A stretch of DNA of 64,000 nt from Iris pallida (lineage: Eukaryota > Streptophyta > Magnoliopsida > Asparagales > Iridaceae), in the NCBI GenBank assembly GCA_029216955.1, contig JANAVB010004074.1:32896-96895 (forward strand), in the 5' to 3' direction. The position numbers were made by a program, and so were the translations under genes. The notes beneath the pieces are model-generated. The model searched no databases. It was not told the origin of the DNA and saw only the letters and a list, made by a program, of their open reading frames with translations. Shown piece after piece: positions 47,799 to 58,940 of the stretch (position 1 is the stretch's first letter; each line of letters starts with the position of its first letter).

Positions 47799-47981
47799 CA
47801 ATGCAGTGACTTTTGATGTTCCTATTATTACTTAAGTAGATCTATTTTGATGGGATTTCTTTGCTTGGATCTTGGGTGCAACAGTTACATAAGTCCAAAA
47901 TGGAAGGGGGATATTCTATTTGCTGAGTTTAGTGTGACACTTTTGTTGTTGAATTTTGATGTTTGTTATGTAAAGCAAAAA

Positions 47982-48086
47982 CGAAAAATTCAACAACCCA
48001 ACGGTTGGCGCCTTCTCTGCAGGGCAAGGGAAGGTTCTGGTTCGAAATCCAGCTGGGAGTAAAACTTGCCCTTATTCTCGAAAAAA
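47982..48086 (+). mobile_element. SINE-like retroposon with perfect 16-bp target duplication
   Basis: TTATGTAAAGCAAAAA occurs at 47966-47981 and 48087-48102. The 105 bases between contain GGTTCGAAATCC, close to a pol III B box, and end in an A run. A clear A box is not seen. Confidence 0.7.
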
Positions 48087-49351
48087 TTATGTAAAGCAAA
48101 AATATGATGTATACCTGTATTAGAAACATCACTTGTAACTCCATTACCATTGATCCATTGAGGATTAAAGTTTCAAAGAGATGAGAGCTATTAGTAACAA
48201 CGAGAAACTGGTTTCCCCAATAGCCTTCCTCCTATGTTCAAACTCAAAGTTGGTCCATTTTGACCAATTGCATTGGAGTTAGTAAGATGGAGATCCATGC
48301 TATCGTTCTCTTACCTAAACCATAGTACATTGAGAATAAGGGTGAAAGAATTAAGTGATATCATTGTGTATTATGTATGTTTGTTCATAAGCCCCAAAAT
48401 GCTACCTTATAAGTTAAATTTTCTTTGGGGTGTAATAGATCGAGTTTCATTTTGATGACGACTCTCTGTTGGCATGGTTGATGCATTGCTTACTTGTAGT
48501 GTCTATTCTTTTTATGAAGCGATAGGGAGAGGGTGGTGGATATATAGGACTATTCTTAACCATTGGAGGCAGTGATTTTTCGGTGGTCTTAACTGAGATT
48601 TGGCTATAGATTAAATTCTTAATAAAATAGAGGGTTGATATCAGGTGAACAGCTGTTCATAAAACTTTGTTAAATCCTTTATGGAGCTTTCTCATGGTCC
48701 TTAGCTGACCCTATTCTGATGGGAGAAGGCTTGGATGATGATTCCATTCTTAATAAAGTTTGTATTGCAAATTTGATTTTGGTTATGGTCTGAACTTAAG
48801 ATAGACATATTACTTTGGATCTTGTATTGGTCATCATTCTAAACTTATTCAAATTTGTATCATGTTTGATTGATCTAGGAAAAATGTTTCATTCAAGTTT
48901 TTGCTTGCTTGAAAATTTCCAATTTCATATGGAGTTTGATATTTTTTTTATTTTAACTTTGATCATTTGAATAATCAAGCAACCATTGTTTGATTGGACT
49001 ATCTTAATATGAAAATACAGAGCTTAAGCCCTAGAATCAAATTTGAACTTGGTTACTCCAACCACACAAAATAGGCTTTTGAATGTTTGAATAGTATTTA
49101 CAAGCTCTAGCAGAAGTAACCCGAATGTAGCCAGCATGTATTGTCTTTATTTTTTAGCTTAAATTTTAGTTTGCTCAGTAGCAAAGTTCTTAGTATTGAT
49201 TTTGGGACCTTATGAGAATAAATATAGGTCGTTTTGAGAGTTTCGGCGATTTCGGATCGGAGTTATGGAGTTTTTGGGTTCGGAAGCCAAAAGATAAAAG
49301 AAATTATTAAAAAAAATAGATAAAATGTTTGATACATTTAGGCATAATCTT

Positions 49352-49496
49352 ATGTATTATTTGATGTTTTCATTAATTTTTGAATGAAAAAAATATTCAA
49401 CATTGTTGAATTATTTACCTACAATGTATTATTTGATGTTTCCAATAATTTTTGAGTGAAAAAAATATTCAACATTGTTGAATTATTTACCTACAA
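49352..49496 (+). repeat. Tandem repeat, 72 bp x 2
   Basis: ATGTATTATTTGATGTTT begins both units (49352 and 49424), each ending GAATTATTTACCTACA. Confidence 0.88.
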
Positions 49497-49780
49497 TATA
49501 ATAGACATTGTTGTTTATTTTACATGCTTTTAGACAAAGTACTCCCATAATAGATAATTTTGGATTAAAGATATTAAGATGTATGAACATTGTAAATTTA
49601 TCGTATATAACTTCAACATATGGTAATAGTTACATTGTGTCAATATAAATTTTATTAACACACTAGCATGTGGATCTACACGCCATAAAATCATTGTGTA
49701 GAGTGTAGACATTATTTTTGAACCATAATTATCTTTTTCTTTTTAGTTTTTTCTTTGCTAAAATTGACTCTACAAAGAGC

Positions 49781-49888
49781 CACAATTTCGGTATCGGCCG
49801 ATATCAGTGGTGGTGATTATCGTATCTGATATGCCAAAAACGGTACAATACAACTTGTACACATGGGTATCAGATGATATGAACCTTG
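49781..49888 (+). mobile_element. TATCGG-family MITE, short internally deleted copy
   Basis: Starts CACAATTTCGGTATCGGCC and ends GATATGAACCTTG, the termini of the family, with only about 80 bases between. Confidence 0.55.
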
Positions 49889-50077
49889 CTATGTAGTTGT
49901 ACTGGTCAGTTGAATGGGTATCGAGGTTTATGATTGACATGCTCTTGCTTTAGTTTGCACCTTTTGTGAAATTAGTAAATTACTTAGTTACTAAAGGCTT
50001 CATAATCATGTGTAACCCCATTTCTCTTTATCTTGCATCCAAATGAAATTTGCATATTTCTCATCTAGCAATTATAG

Positions 50078-50566
50078 CATGGTTTAAAGTATCGGCCGAT
50101 ACCGTTCCGATACGGCCGATACCGATACGGTTTGGCATGTCCCGATCCGATACCGACCGATACCCGATACTGACCGATACCGACATTGAGGGTCTCTTTT
50201 CCAGTCAATTCGACAAAGAAAATTAAACGAAAAACACAAAATCAGCAAGGGTTTAAAACATAATAAGGTTGTAAAAGCATGTAAAAGAAGAAAATCAATC
50301 TATTGTATGCAAATCAATCGGTAAGAGTGACTAATATTTATTTAATTTCAAAACTACTAAGTAATAACACTGAAAATACTTAAAATTATGCCTAAATGTA
50401 TAAAATATATGTTTTTAAATGTCAATAATTTATTAATAATTATTTGTTTTCCGATACAAAAAATCCGATACTCCAATCTGAAACCGCCGATACTACCAAT
50501 ATCGCCGATACCAATACTCATAGGAATAGTCCGATACCGATTCCGATACCGATACTATGAACCTTG
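50078..50566 (+). mobile_element. TATCGG-family hAT-like MITE, copy 2 (intron 2)
   Basis: 489 bases flanked by perfect 8-bp duplications AATTATAG (50070-50077 and 50567-50574). The ends CATGGTTTAAAGTATCGG and, inverted, CAAGGTTCATAGTATCGG are TIRs. The 8-bp duplication and CA..GG termini fit hAT. Confidence 0.88.
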
Positions 50567-50756
50567 AATTATAGTGTTATTGTTCTCCCTTTGGTCTTCA
50601 ATATGCAATATTAAAGGATTCTGGATGAAATAATTTGAGAGACGATGTGTTAAATCACCTATATTTTTCATAGATAATCAATATTCTCAAAATTAGTGAG
50701 TTTGAAGGTTGATATATGATATGTTGACTCGACATTCTGTGCATAAGGAAGAACAA

Positions 50757-51035
50757 ACACTACTACAACAACAAAGCCTTTATCCTGGCTGTTGGAATCC
50801 TTTTCTTCCATTCGACTCTATTAAGGGCCATGTCCTTTGTAACACTAAAAAATATATATATATATCCTTCTTTAAAAACTCAAGCCATGTTTGTTTAGGC
50901 CTATCTCTAGTCCTAGCAGCACCTTTAGGTACCTTATTGCTCCTTACTTGAGCATCTAAGCATCTAGTCATCTACGACGCACATGTCCAAACCACCGAAA
51001 ACAATTTTCTCTCATTTTATGTTCCTGGATACCAT
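50757..51035 (-). mobile_element. LINE-RTE 3' end fragment
   Basis: The minus strand encodes HKMRENCFRWFGHV and, after breaks, TRDRPKQTWLEFLKKD and ALNRVEWKKRI, the C-terminus of plant RTE-type LINE ORF2. It ends in a TTG-type run at about 50760. 5'-truncated, as usual for LINEs. Confidence 0.82.
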
Positions 51036-52927
51036 TTGGATCCGTATTCTGTTGTCAGTATCTGATATGCAATGCACTGGTGTCAGTATACTATGGTGTG
51101 AGTGAAAATTGTTTTAAATCTGTAACAAACAATATACATCTCCCACCACTTGTTATTAAAAAGTTGTATTTTTTGTCCTATCAACTTTTCCAAGTTCCAT
51201 TATAGATTTATGATTTGCCTTGCAATTTGCTCTTGAAACATTTTAAAATAATGAGTATATAGGTCATGTAGCGGACACATTCTTGTTCATCAAGAATTAG
51301 CTGAGGTTCAATTCCTCCTTAATGGAAAATTGGTTGGATCTTCTTCTCCTTGCATGAAAGCAGCGTGAAAGCAGTTTCTTTCGTAGTTTGAGAATTCTGC
51401 TTATCCCAATTATTATTTACCTCAGTAATCAGAAGTTTGGTAGATGCTAGGTCTGTGATCAGGCCCAGTTGACAGGTTTTGGTATGACAACTGGACTGAC
51501 CTAATACCTGCACCCAAACCGAAGCTGACTTAAGACTTATCACAGTCGCTGATTGGCTAAAATGACCCATTATTTCTCCTGGGGTTGAGATTGAATGGGA
51601 TTGAATTCACATTAACATGACAACAAATATATTTCAACTTAAATTCATAAAGTTAATCCTAAAAAACCTATTAATATTCGCAAACCTTCTAGTAAAGAAA
51701 TGTATTTATTCTAACAAATTAATCCTGAATACATAAAACACCAAACGGCATAAAATCCTGAGTTGTATTATGTATTCTTAGGTTTTCTATTTGTATTTGG
51801 GTCATGTTGGGTTGTGTGTGGGTGGGTGTGATGCACAAACTATGTCTGCTCTGAGAATAATTCATCTCAAACTAGACCCAATCTGGTTGGGGTTCTAAAA
51901 ATCTATGGAGACCAAATCCAACATTTGAGTGAGTTCAGTTTATAGCCTATCTGGCCTAACATATGCAACTAGCAATGACAAAGAACATAAGTGACATTTA
52001 GTACTATTACTCAATATTAACAAAAAGACATGAGAAATTTAATAAGAAAAATCAGAACACATATGATACTCTGTTAGTAAAGTACAAGAGATGAATTATG
52101 TTTTCTTTTGTGCTTGAGGTAAATGATTTTGATGAGTAGTTGTGATGACTTAAATAACAAACTTTTAACTTTCAAACGAGGTAACAAATTTGTTTAAGCT
52201 TAGCTGTCAGTTTATGTATGTTGTCCTTTGATATCAATTGTTGCTTACCTACTAGTGCATAGTTTTTAAAATTTATTAATGTGTGTAATTTGTGGTTGAT
52301 GCTCAATTTTGTATCCTTTGCAATTTGCATATGTACAACTTATTTTACAACATGGTCATAGTTATCGGACCCAGACGGACATTGCCCCTGTTAAGGCTCC
52401 GGGTCACTGGTCCAACCGATGGGATAATGTTCAGACCATGTGTGTGTGTGCGTATAAACTAGATCAAAAGTTCTGATGTTAATACCAAAAAGAGAGGAAG
52501 AAAAGAGAGCTTGTTTGTGATGCATCATGATGTAGTCTCACACTGGTTGGATTTTAGGTATTGGGCATACTTCAACTAACAAAGGAAAACATAAAGGAAA
52601 ACCTCCACCGAAAATTGGAATGAATGATCATGGTTGAATACTGATAAGGAAATAAAGTCATTGCACCTAAATTTAGACACCAATCTAGTAAGGACCGTTA
52701 ATAAAAAAGCTTCCTTAGTTGACTGTATTAATTGAAGATTCCAAAATGGGCAAACAAAGCTTTAAATCTTGAGAAATACTTCTCCCATGCGGCATTTTAG
52801 ATACACTTGTAGACGCGTACTTATGCAGAATCAACATTGCTATGTTACCTTATTATACGGAGAGAAAAATAAAGCACCATTCTTCCTTTTCGACGCTTCT
52901 TCCTACTCTTGAAGTAAAAAAACACTA

Positions 52928-53160
52928 ACAAAATGAGAAAAAGGCGTGTCAATTAGTGTTCTTTTACCTCTTCGATTTTTGTATTTTTTTTCGTCATCCA
53001 TAATGAGGGTCAACATATGAAATATCGTTGGCATCCGATAACACAACAAAAATGAGAAGAGGTGAATCAATGAGTGTTCTTTTACCTCTTCAATTTTTTG
53101 AATATTTTTCGGCATCCATCATGAGGGTCAACATATGAAGTATCGTTGGCATCCATTGGC
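52928..53160 (+). repeat. Tandem repeat, 118 bp x 2
   Basis: AGTGTTCTTTTACCTCTTC at 52955 and 53073, and GAGGGTCAACATATGAA in each unit. A related inverted block (GATGGATGCCGAAGAAT) is at about 54452. Confidence 0.85.
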
Positions 53161-54204
53161 ATCCGATGCAGGTCGATTTATTGATAACTTGGGAGCAAGC
53201 GACTTACTTGACGGGTGACAAGATGGTCGGAAAATTGAAGACCGTCCAAGTTCGTATGAAAGCATGCGTTATCAGACTTATACCAAAAAGTAAGAAAAAA
53301 CAAGCAAATTGATTTGTATTTTTTTCATCTTAGATATCTTTTATGGATTGTTTCTACATTGATCATAAAGATAGAGAAGGTAAGTATTCTTAGGTGCTCT
53401 TTGGTTCAAGTTTTAGAGACTTGGGAATGAGTCTTAGGTTCCTTACCTATGTTTGATAAGTCTGGAATTGGAAATTGGGAGGGAATATGGGTGCTTCAGT
53501 TTTCCACATTTATGGAAAAATAAAATCCAAGGTTCCCCGTGGAATTTTTTTTGCTTTATTGGAAACGTTGGTTGGGTGCATTAATTATAATTTTTTGGAC
53601 GATAATACCATCAGTACCAACTGAATTTAGGTAATAGTAGCATTACAAAATTAATGAAAGAGTATTTATGAAAAAACTAAATAAATTAATATTCCTATTC
53701 CTGTCTAAACCAAACATGGGAATGGAAAAATTGAATTTTTTGGACTACATATTTTTAACCTAGCTAAACATGGGTATGAGAATGTTGAATTCATTTTCCA
53801 TGTAAAGAAATGAAAAGTGGATTCGTAGGAATACAAAACATTCATTCAAATGCCACGTTAGTGTCTAGTACCGATGGTTTGATCGAGAGGATAGAAAGTT
53901 GTCTTTGATAATTCGTAAAGAGTAGTCAAACTTCAGAGGCAACAAGTAGCCTGCCAAAGAAGAAGAGCTCATATTCTTAGAGCACCAGCGTAGTAGAAAG
54001 CGAACAAGTTTCAAAGGAGAAAGATGGCATCAACAACAACAACAACCGACAACTCTTTTTTCACCTCAAACAAAAATACACTCCAAATTACCGTCATGGC
54101 TTAGCCTTCTCGACTCCACACGACGACGTCCCCCCTCCCTTCTAGACTTCGTACTGGTGTTCTCCCCTCAGTGCTTGTCTTCGTCTCCCTTCCTCTCTGA
54201 TTAG

Positions 54205-54312
54205 ATGCGCTCGGTTGCAACACATGCTGCGCCGACGACCACGTTCAGGGTCATGGCGGTGGGGCTATTCGTCTCCTCGGTCGTCCTCGCCAGGCTCCAG
54301 GAGTTCGAATGA
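54205..54312 (+). other. Short GC-rich open frame (35 codons), unassigned
   Basis: Opens MRSVATHAAPTTTF and contains a hydrophobic run (MAVGLFVSSVVLA) that could span a membrane. It is GC-rich in an AT-rich intron, which may mean a captured gene piece. I do not recognise it, and a chance frame is equally likely. Confidence 0.25.
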
Positions 54313-55927
54313 TGTAGTAACCTATTTTCTTTGACGAACTTAGACGATCTTTGGTTTTTCGAACATCTCGTCGATCGTCAAGTAACTCTCCTAAGCTATT
54401 AGTTAACCCACTATCACTGATGCCAACAGTACTTCATCTGTTGACCCTAACGATGGATGCCGAAGAATCCATTAAAAAATGAAGAGGATGAAGACCATGA
54501 ATTCATTAAGAACACATATTTATGTGTTTGTTTTTTTTTACCTTTTGTTGTATCTTTTTTCTCTACAGGAATAGGAAAAAGCATGAAAGAGGAAGAAAAG
54601 GGTACTTTTTCTTTCTTTTCTTTTTCTTCGTCTCCGTATAATTGGGTGATATGGCAATATAGATTCTACATAAGTGTGTCTCGAAGTGCGTCTGAAATGC
54701 CGCGTGGTTGGTGTTTCTCTTAACTCTTTACTTCCACCCATGTAGTATAGATGCTCAATTTTTCCCACATCAGATAGGGAACGTAATGGGCGGAAGAGCA
54801 TCCAGTATAAGCAAGGAAATATTTGCTCTCTTTGTGAATTGTGTCGTTGTTACCAACATAACCGGCTGGGTTTCTAACCGTCAACCTGGACCGGTTTAGC
54901 CATCGGGTCACGACTTTTCCAGTCTGACTGCTGCCCATTCAGGGTTTGATAACTATGGATATGATACTCTGCAAAAAGATAAATGGATAAGATAACATAC
55001 TAAAACAATTCAAGATAATATATCAATTTGACAACATAGCATATCTGTATCAACATCTAGGCATCATTGCTGTCCTACGCGTTCCAAAGCACACAAGAAA
55101 GGCATCTAGGTATCACTCTCCAGTTCCTGCATTAGTGGGATTGTCGTGGCCTGGACACCCTTTTAATAAATGATCTGTCTGCAAGAGTAAATAATTGTGG
55201 CTGCTGCGACATTTCTTGAAAGCTTTACTTTTATCACAGCGTTTTCCTAGGCCTGGTCATGGTAGCAACAATCTTGTCTTTGTTACCTAAAAGGGCACCC
55301 TTATCACATTTCGTGATAGATCTGTTTCTTTGAGCATGCTTTTGTATTTCCGGCACCTCATAACCTAAAAGCAGTCCTGAAGGAGCCCACAGCTGCTCTC
55401 TTACACACCCTGACTAGAACTAGCGAATGAATCAGTTTTCCCAAATCACCTCAGTTCCATTATCTTGCTTGACGTTGAGGATGCCAAATAAAGGGAGACA
55501 GTTGTCATCATAGAACCCATGCCATACACATTCTGTTTTGCCGAGTTTTTCTCACATTGCTCCTGTGTTTCTTAGATTGGTTATCGATCTAGATATTTAT
55601 AATCAATCCTACAGATCATGCAGTAAAGCGAATAGTTTCTTACGTAGTTAAAGCATTGTTATTGTAACATTGTGAATGTTTCCCAAGAGATTCTTTTTTA
55701 TTGAACTCTTCCTGGGCTGCATTATTGTTGGTTTTTATATTATGTTTGAGGCCTGATAACTTGTAATTATCTTAAGCGAACTCCATTATTCAGTTCTGTT
55801 TTGCAATATTCTTGTTATTATCTTGATGTTATTTATTTGTTAATACTGAAATGTTGATGGTTCATGCATTATACTCTAGTATTGTTTAGTAGCTCATTAT
55901 CTATCCCTCTTTCCCCTTTTATGACAG

Positions 55928-56021
55928 AATTCATCAACCTTATATCTTCCGAGTCAAATGAAGTATGCAGTCGTGAAGAGAGAGGACAATTGCCCCCGAG
56001 CACGTCCTTAAGGCTTTAGAG
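55928..56021 (+). CDS. Dr1 (NC2B): NC2-beta exon 3, with a one-base deletion
   Basis: Acceptor ATGACAG|AATTC, donor TTAGAG|GTTATT. The first 19 codons read EFINLISSESNEVCSREER. The next bases encode family-like residues (TIAPEHVLKALE) only in the +1-shifted frame. The exon is 94 nt where 95 would keep phase. In the frame as given, TAG at 56017-56019 stops translation. Confidence 0.9.
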
Positions 56022-56230
56022 GTTATTCCTATCACTTTTGATGACTGAATTTCATGGTTTTCTTTTTTCATGGATAGACTACCTCTTTCCCATTAATTTT
56101 GTGAATTCATCGTAATCACTGCATTTCTGTAGGCATTTTATTTCTTGATGAATGTAGTACTGCTGCCCTGATTTGGAATAGTTGGGATGCAAAAAGTTGC
56201 AGAAAATTCATGCTTTATCTTATTAGAGTG

Positions 56231-56392
56231 CTTTTTTGTTTTTGAGATAAGGGCAATCATTAGTGACCATCATGTCCTGGGCTACTAGCTCCAAGACCCC
56301 CTCCCATGTAATTATTGCCCTGGCTGGGATTCAATCCCATGCCCACTCCTCCCCTCCCTTACTAGTGTTACCACTAGGCCACCCATTGGTGG
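56231..56392 (-). mobile_element. tRNA-derived SINE
   Basis: On the minus strand an A box (TGGCCTAGTGG, 56371-56382) is followed about 40 bases later by a B box (GGATTGAATCC, 56327-56337), and the 3' end is A-rich. Imperfect flanking repeats TAGAGTGC and TAGAGAGC are seen. Confidence 0.72.
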
Positions 56393-57832
56393 TAGAGAGC
56401 AAATATTCGAAACCATATATCTCATTTGATGTATAAATATTGAAGATTGTTTAACAATAACACGACAAATCTAGTAGGTCGGAATGAAATTGTTAGCTCT
56501 AAAACAAATATCTTTATAAATACATATTTTATTTCACAAGATCCATACTGTAAAGATTATTACTAATGTTTAGATTTTTTCTTTTTGAAAATATAACCAC
56601 AATAAATTTGATGAATTTATTAATATACTATATGGATGTGCATATAACTTGATGTCATTGGAACAATTTTGGTAACCGTCACTTGTGTAGCCCAATAAGC
56701 AACAGAAGATACTCGTCTATTGTAGACTTGGGAACATGGGAGGGAGAAAGGAGACGAGAAAGTGGATGAGATAATAAGAATCTCTAAAGGTATAATAGGC
56801 ACACTAGAGGCGGTGAAAGGAGACAAAAACCCGAGTAACAAGGCATGAAACATGGATACCTAATTTAAGTCAGTAAAGGAGATGAGAAGTAGACTAAAGG
56901 GGTATATTGTCGGCACAGCTACATGGGCTTTGTTGTTAGCAACAACTGGTTGTTTTGAATATACAGTAGCAGTTATGCACAAAGAAAAAAAAGCAGTTGG
57001 GGTTTAGACTTTAGTGAAGTATGTTGGTTCTTGGAGGTGGCAGTGTTCGGTGGTTACTTTACCAACAAATCTAGGGATTCTGAATTACATGGAGAGGCAA
57101 TGACCGTAGGATGCACTTTGAGGGAGATATTGCTTTGATGTTGAGCCATATGCTTGAAATAGGAGCTTCTTGCCAAATAACATGAACTTTAACTCTACCC
57201 CGTAGGTTAACTAATCACCATAGGAGACACCATAGTGAGATTTTCAAACTATGCTTTTATTTATCTCTGTATGCATTCTAGATGATGTATAGTAACATCA
57301 ATAATCCATTGGAAATAATCAAACTATATGAAGACATTTGCAATAGATACAGGAATAAAAGAAAAGGTGCATGTTGCGGTGTGTTTAAGAGTCTTGATGT
57401 AGGTTGATGGGAAAGGTGAATAATGAAATTAGCAAGTTTCTATTGTGCTGGATTTGTTTTAGAGGAAAGGTTAGTTGGTTTCCTTTGGTTATTTTCTGAA
57501 CGTTTAGAGTTTTATCTGTAATGCTTATTTTATTGAATTGGGAAATTATCCATCATAACTTTTTGTTATACTGATTGACTGTTTACTTGTTATTATAATG
57601 CTTAGACACGGTACTTGTTTAGCACTTCTAAACGTTTACCTTTGAGGCTTTGACACCCTCATTCCATCCAAGGGTTATGGTATTACACTTTTGTCCGAAC
57701 TAGCAATCATGTTTCACGCTTGTGACTGGGTTGAGGTTGATGTTTGATCCCATTTGAGGTAGAAGGTTGAACAAATATCAAAGGGAAAAGTCATAATTCA
57801 ATATTTAATTCAGTTACATAGGGCAGGTAATG

Positions 57833-58310
57833 TGGTTTAAAGTATCGGCCGATACCGATTCGATACGGCCGATACCGATACGGTTTGGCATGTCCCGATC
57901 CGATACCAACCGATACTTACCGATACCAACATTGAGGGTCTCTTTTCCGGTCAATTCGGCAAAGAAAATTAAACGAAAAAGACAAATCATCAAGGGTTTA
58001 AAGCATAATAAGATTGTAAAAACATGTAAAAGAAGAAAATCAATCTATTATATGTAAACCAATCGCTAAGGGTGATTACAATGTTATTTAATTTCAAAAG
58101 TACTACGAAATAACACTGAAAATACTTAAATTATGCCTAAATGTATAAAATATATGTTTTAAATGTAAATAATTTATTAATAATTATTTTGTTCCGATAC
58201 CAAAAAATCTGATACTCCGATCCGAAACCGCCGATACTACTGATATCGCCGATACCAATACTCGTAGGAATAGTCCGATACCGATTCCGATACCGATACT
58301 GTGAACCTTG
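57833..58310 (+). mobile_element. TATCGG-family hAT-like MITE, copy 3 (intron 3)
   Basis: 478 bases, flanked by GGTAATG at 57826-57832 and 58311-58317. The body is close to copy 2 throughout (GATACGGTTTGGCATGTCCC, CATTGAGGGTCTCTTTTCC). Confidence 0.88.
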
Positions 58311-58386
58311 GGTAATGCTTGTATTGGATCAGTGCTGATCTTTTGGCTTTAGTTAAGGCTGATTAAGTTCCAAGAAGGTCAAGTCG

Positions 58387-58810
58387 TGGTTTGCTGTTAC
58401 AGTATCGATCGATACTGAGCCGATATGGCAGATACCGATACAGTTTGGCATGTCCCGATCCGATACCAACCACTACCGATACTGGCCGATACCAGCGTTT
58501 GGGGTCTCTTTTCAAGTCAATTCAACAGAGAAAATTGAACGAAAAGACCAATCAATAAGGGTGTAAATGCGTGTAAATGAAGAAAACCTATTTATCGCAG
58601 GTAAACCAATCATCAAGATTGACTATTATTTCATTCAATTTCAAAACTACCAAGAAACAATACATAAAATACTTAAAATTATGTCTAAATGTATAAAATA
58701 TAATTTTCTAAAATTTTAATAATTATTTGTTTTATGATACCAAAAAACCTGATACTCCTATCCGAAATTATCAATATTGCCGATACCACCGATACCGATA
58801 CTCATAGGAA
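58387..58810 (+). mobile_element. TATCGG-family MITE, copy 4, right end lost
   Basis: Starts TGGTTTGCTGTTACAGTATC and shares the family blocks, but breaks off at ACTCATAGGAA. It is 77 bases from copy 3, in the same direction. Confidence 0.8.
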
Positions 58811-58844
58811 GGGTCAAATCAATCTACCTTAATCATTTGGTACA

Positions 58845-58940
58845 GTAAGAGAGATGGCCCTTAATAGGATCTGAATGGGGACTAAAAGGACTCATCTAGA
58901 CCCACAACTGGGATAAAGGCTTTCTCGTGTTGTTGATACA
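58845..58940 (+). mobile_element. LINE-RTE 3' tail fragment
   Basis: ATGGCCCTTAATAGGATCTG and GGGATAAAGGCTTTCTCGTG, then TTGTTG, mirror the minus-strand fragment at 50757. Confidence 0.7.

Larger units (their letters stand above)
52356..54955. mobile_element. Possible DNA transposon with ATAGTTATC termini
   Basis: CATAGTTATCGGACCC (left) and the inverse of GGGTTTGATAACTATG (right) are inverted, and both ends contain GGGTCAC. No matching target duplication was found. A 118-bp tandem repeat and an inverted relative of it (about 54430-54480) lie inside. No transposase. Confidence 0.4.
31598..55927 (+). other. NC2-beta intron 2 (24.3 kb)
   Basis: Phase 1, acceptor TTATGACAG. It hosts the MULE, the hAT composite with chromovirus C, SINE 1, LINE and MITE fragments. 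Unassigned stretches are 31598-32492, 34751-34954, 48103-49351, 51036-52355 and 54960-55927; I see no gene in them. Confidence 0.9.

Noticed and set aside
48000..48070. Possible functional tRNA gene
   Set aside because: Only a B-box-like motif is present. No cloverleaf can be drawn, and the 16-bp flanking duplication marks a retroposon.
53400..53840. Possible Tourist-like MITE starting TTAGGTGCTCTTTGGTTC
   Set aside because: The left end resembles a Harbinger terminus, but I could not find the inverted right end.
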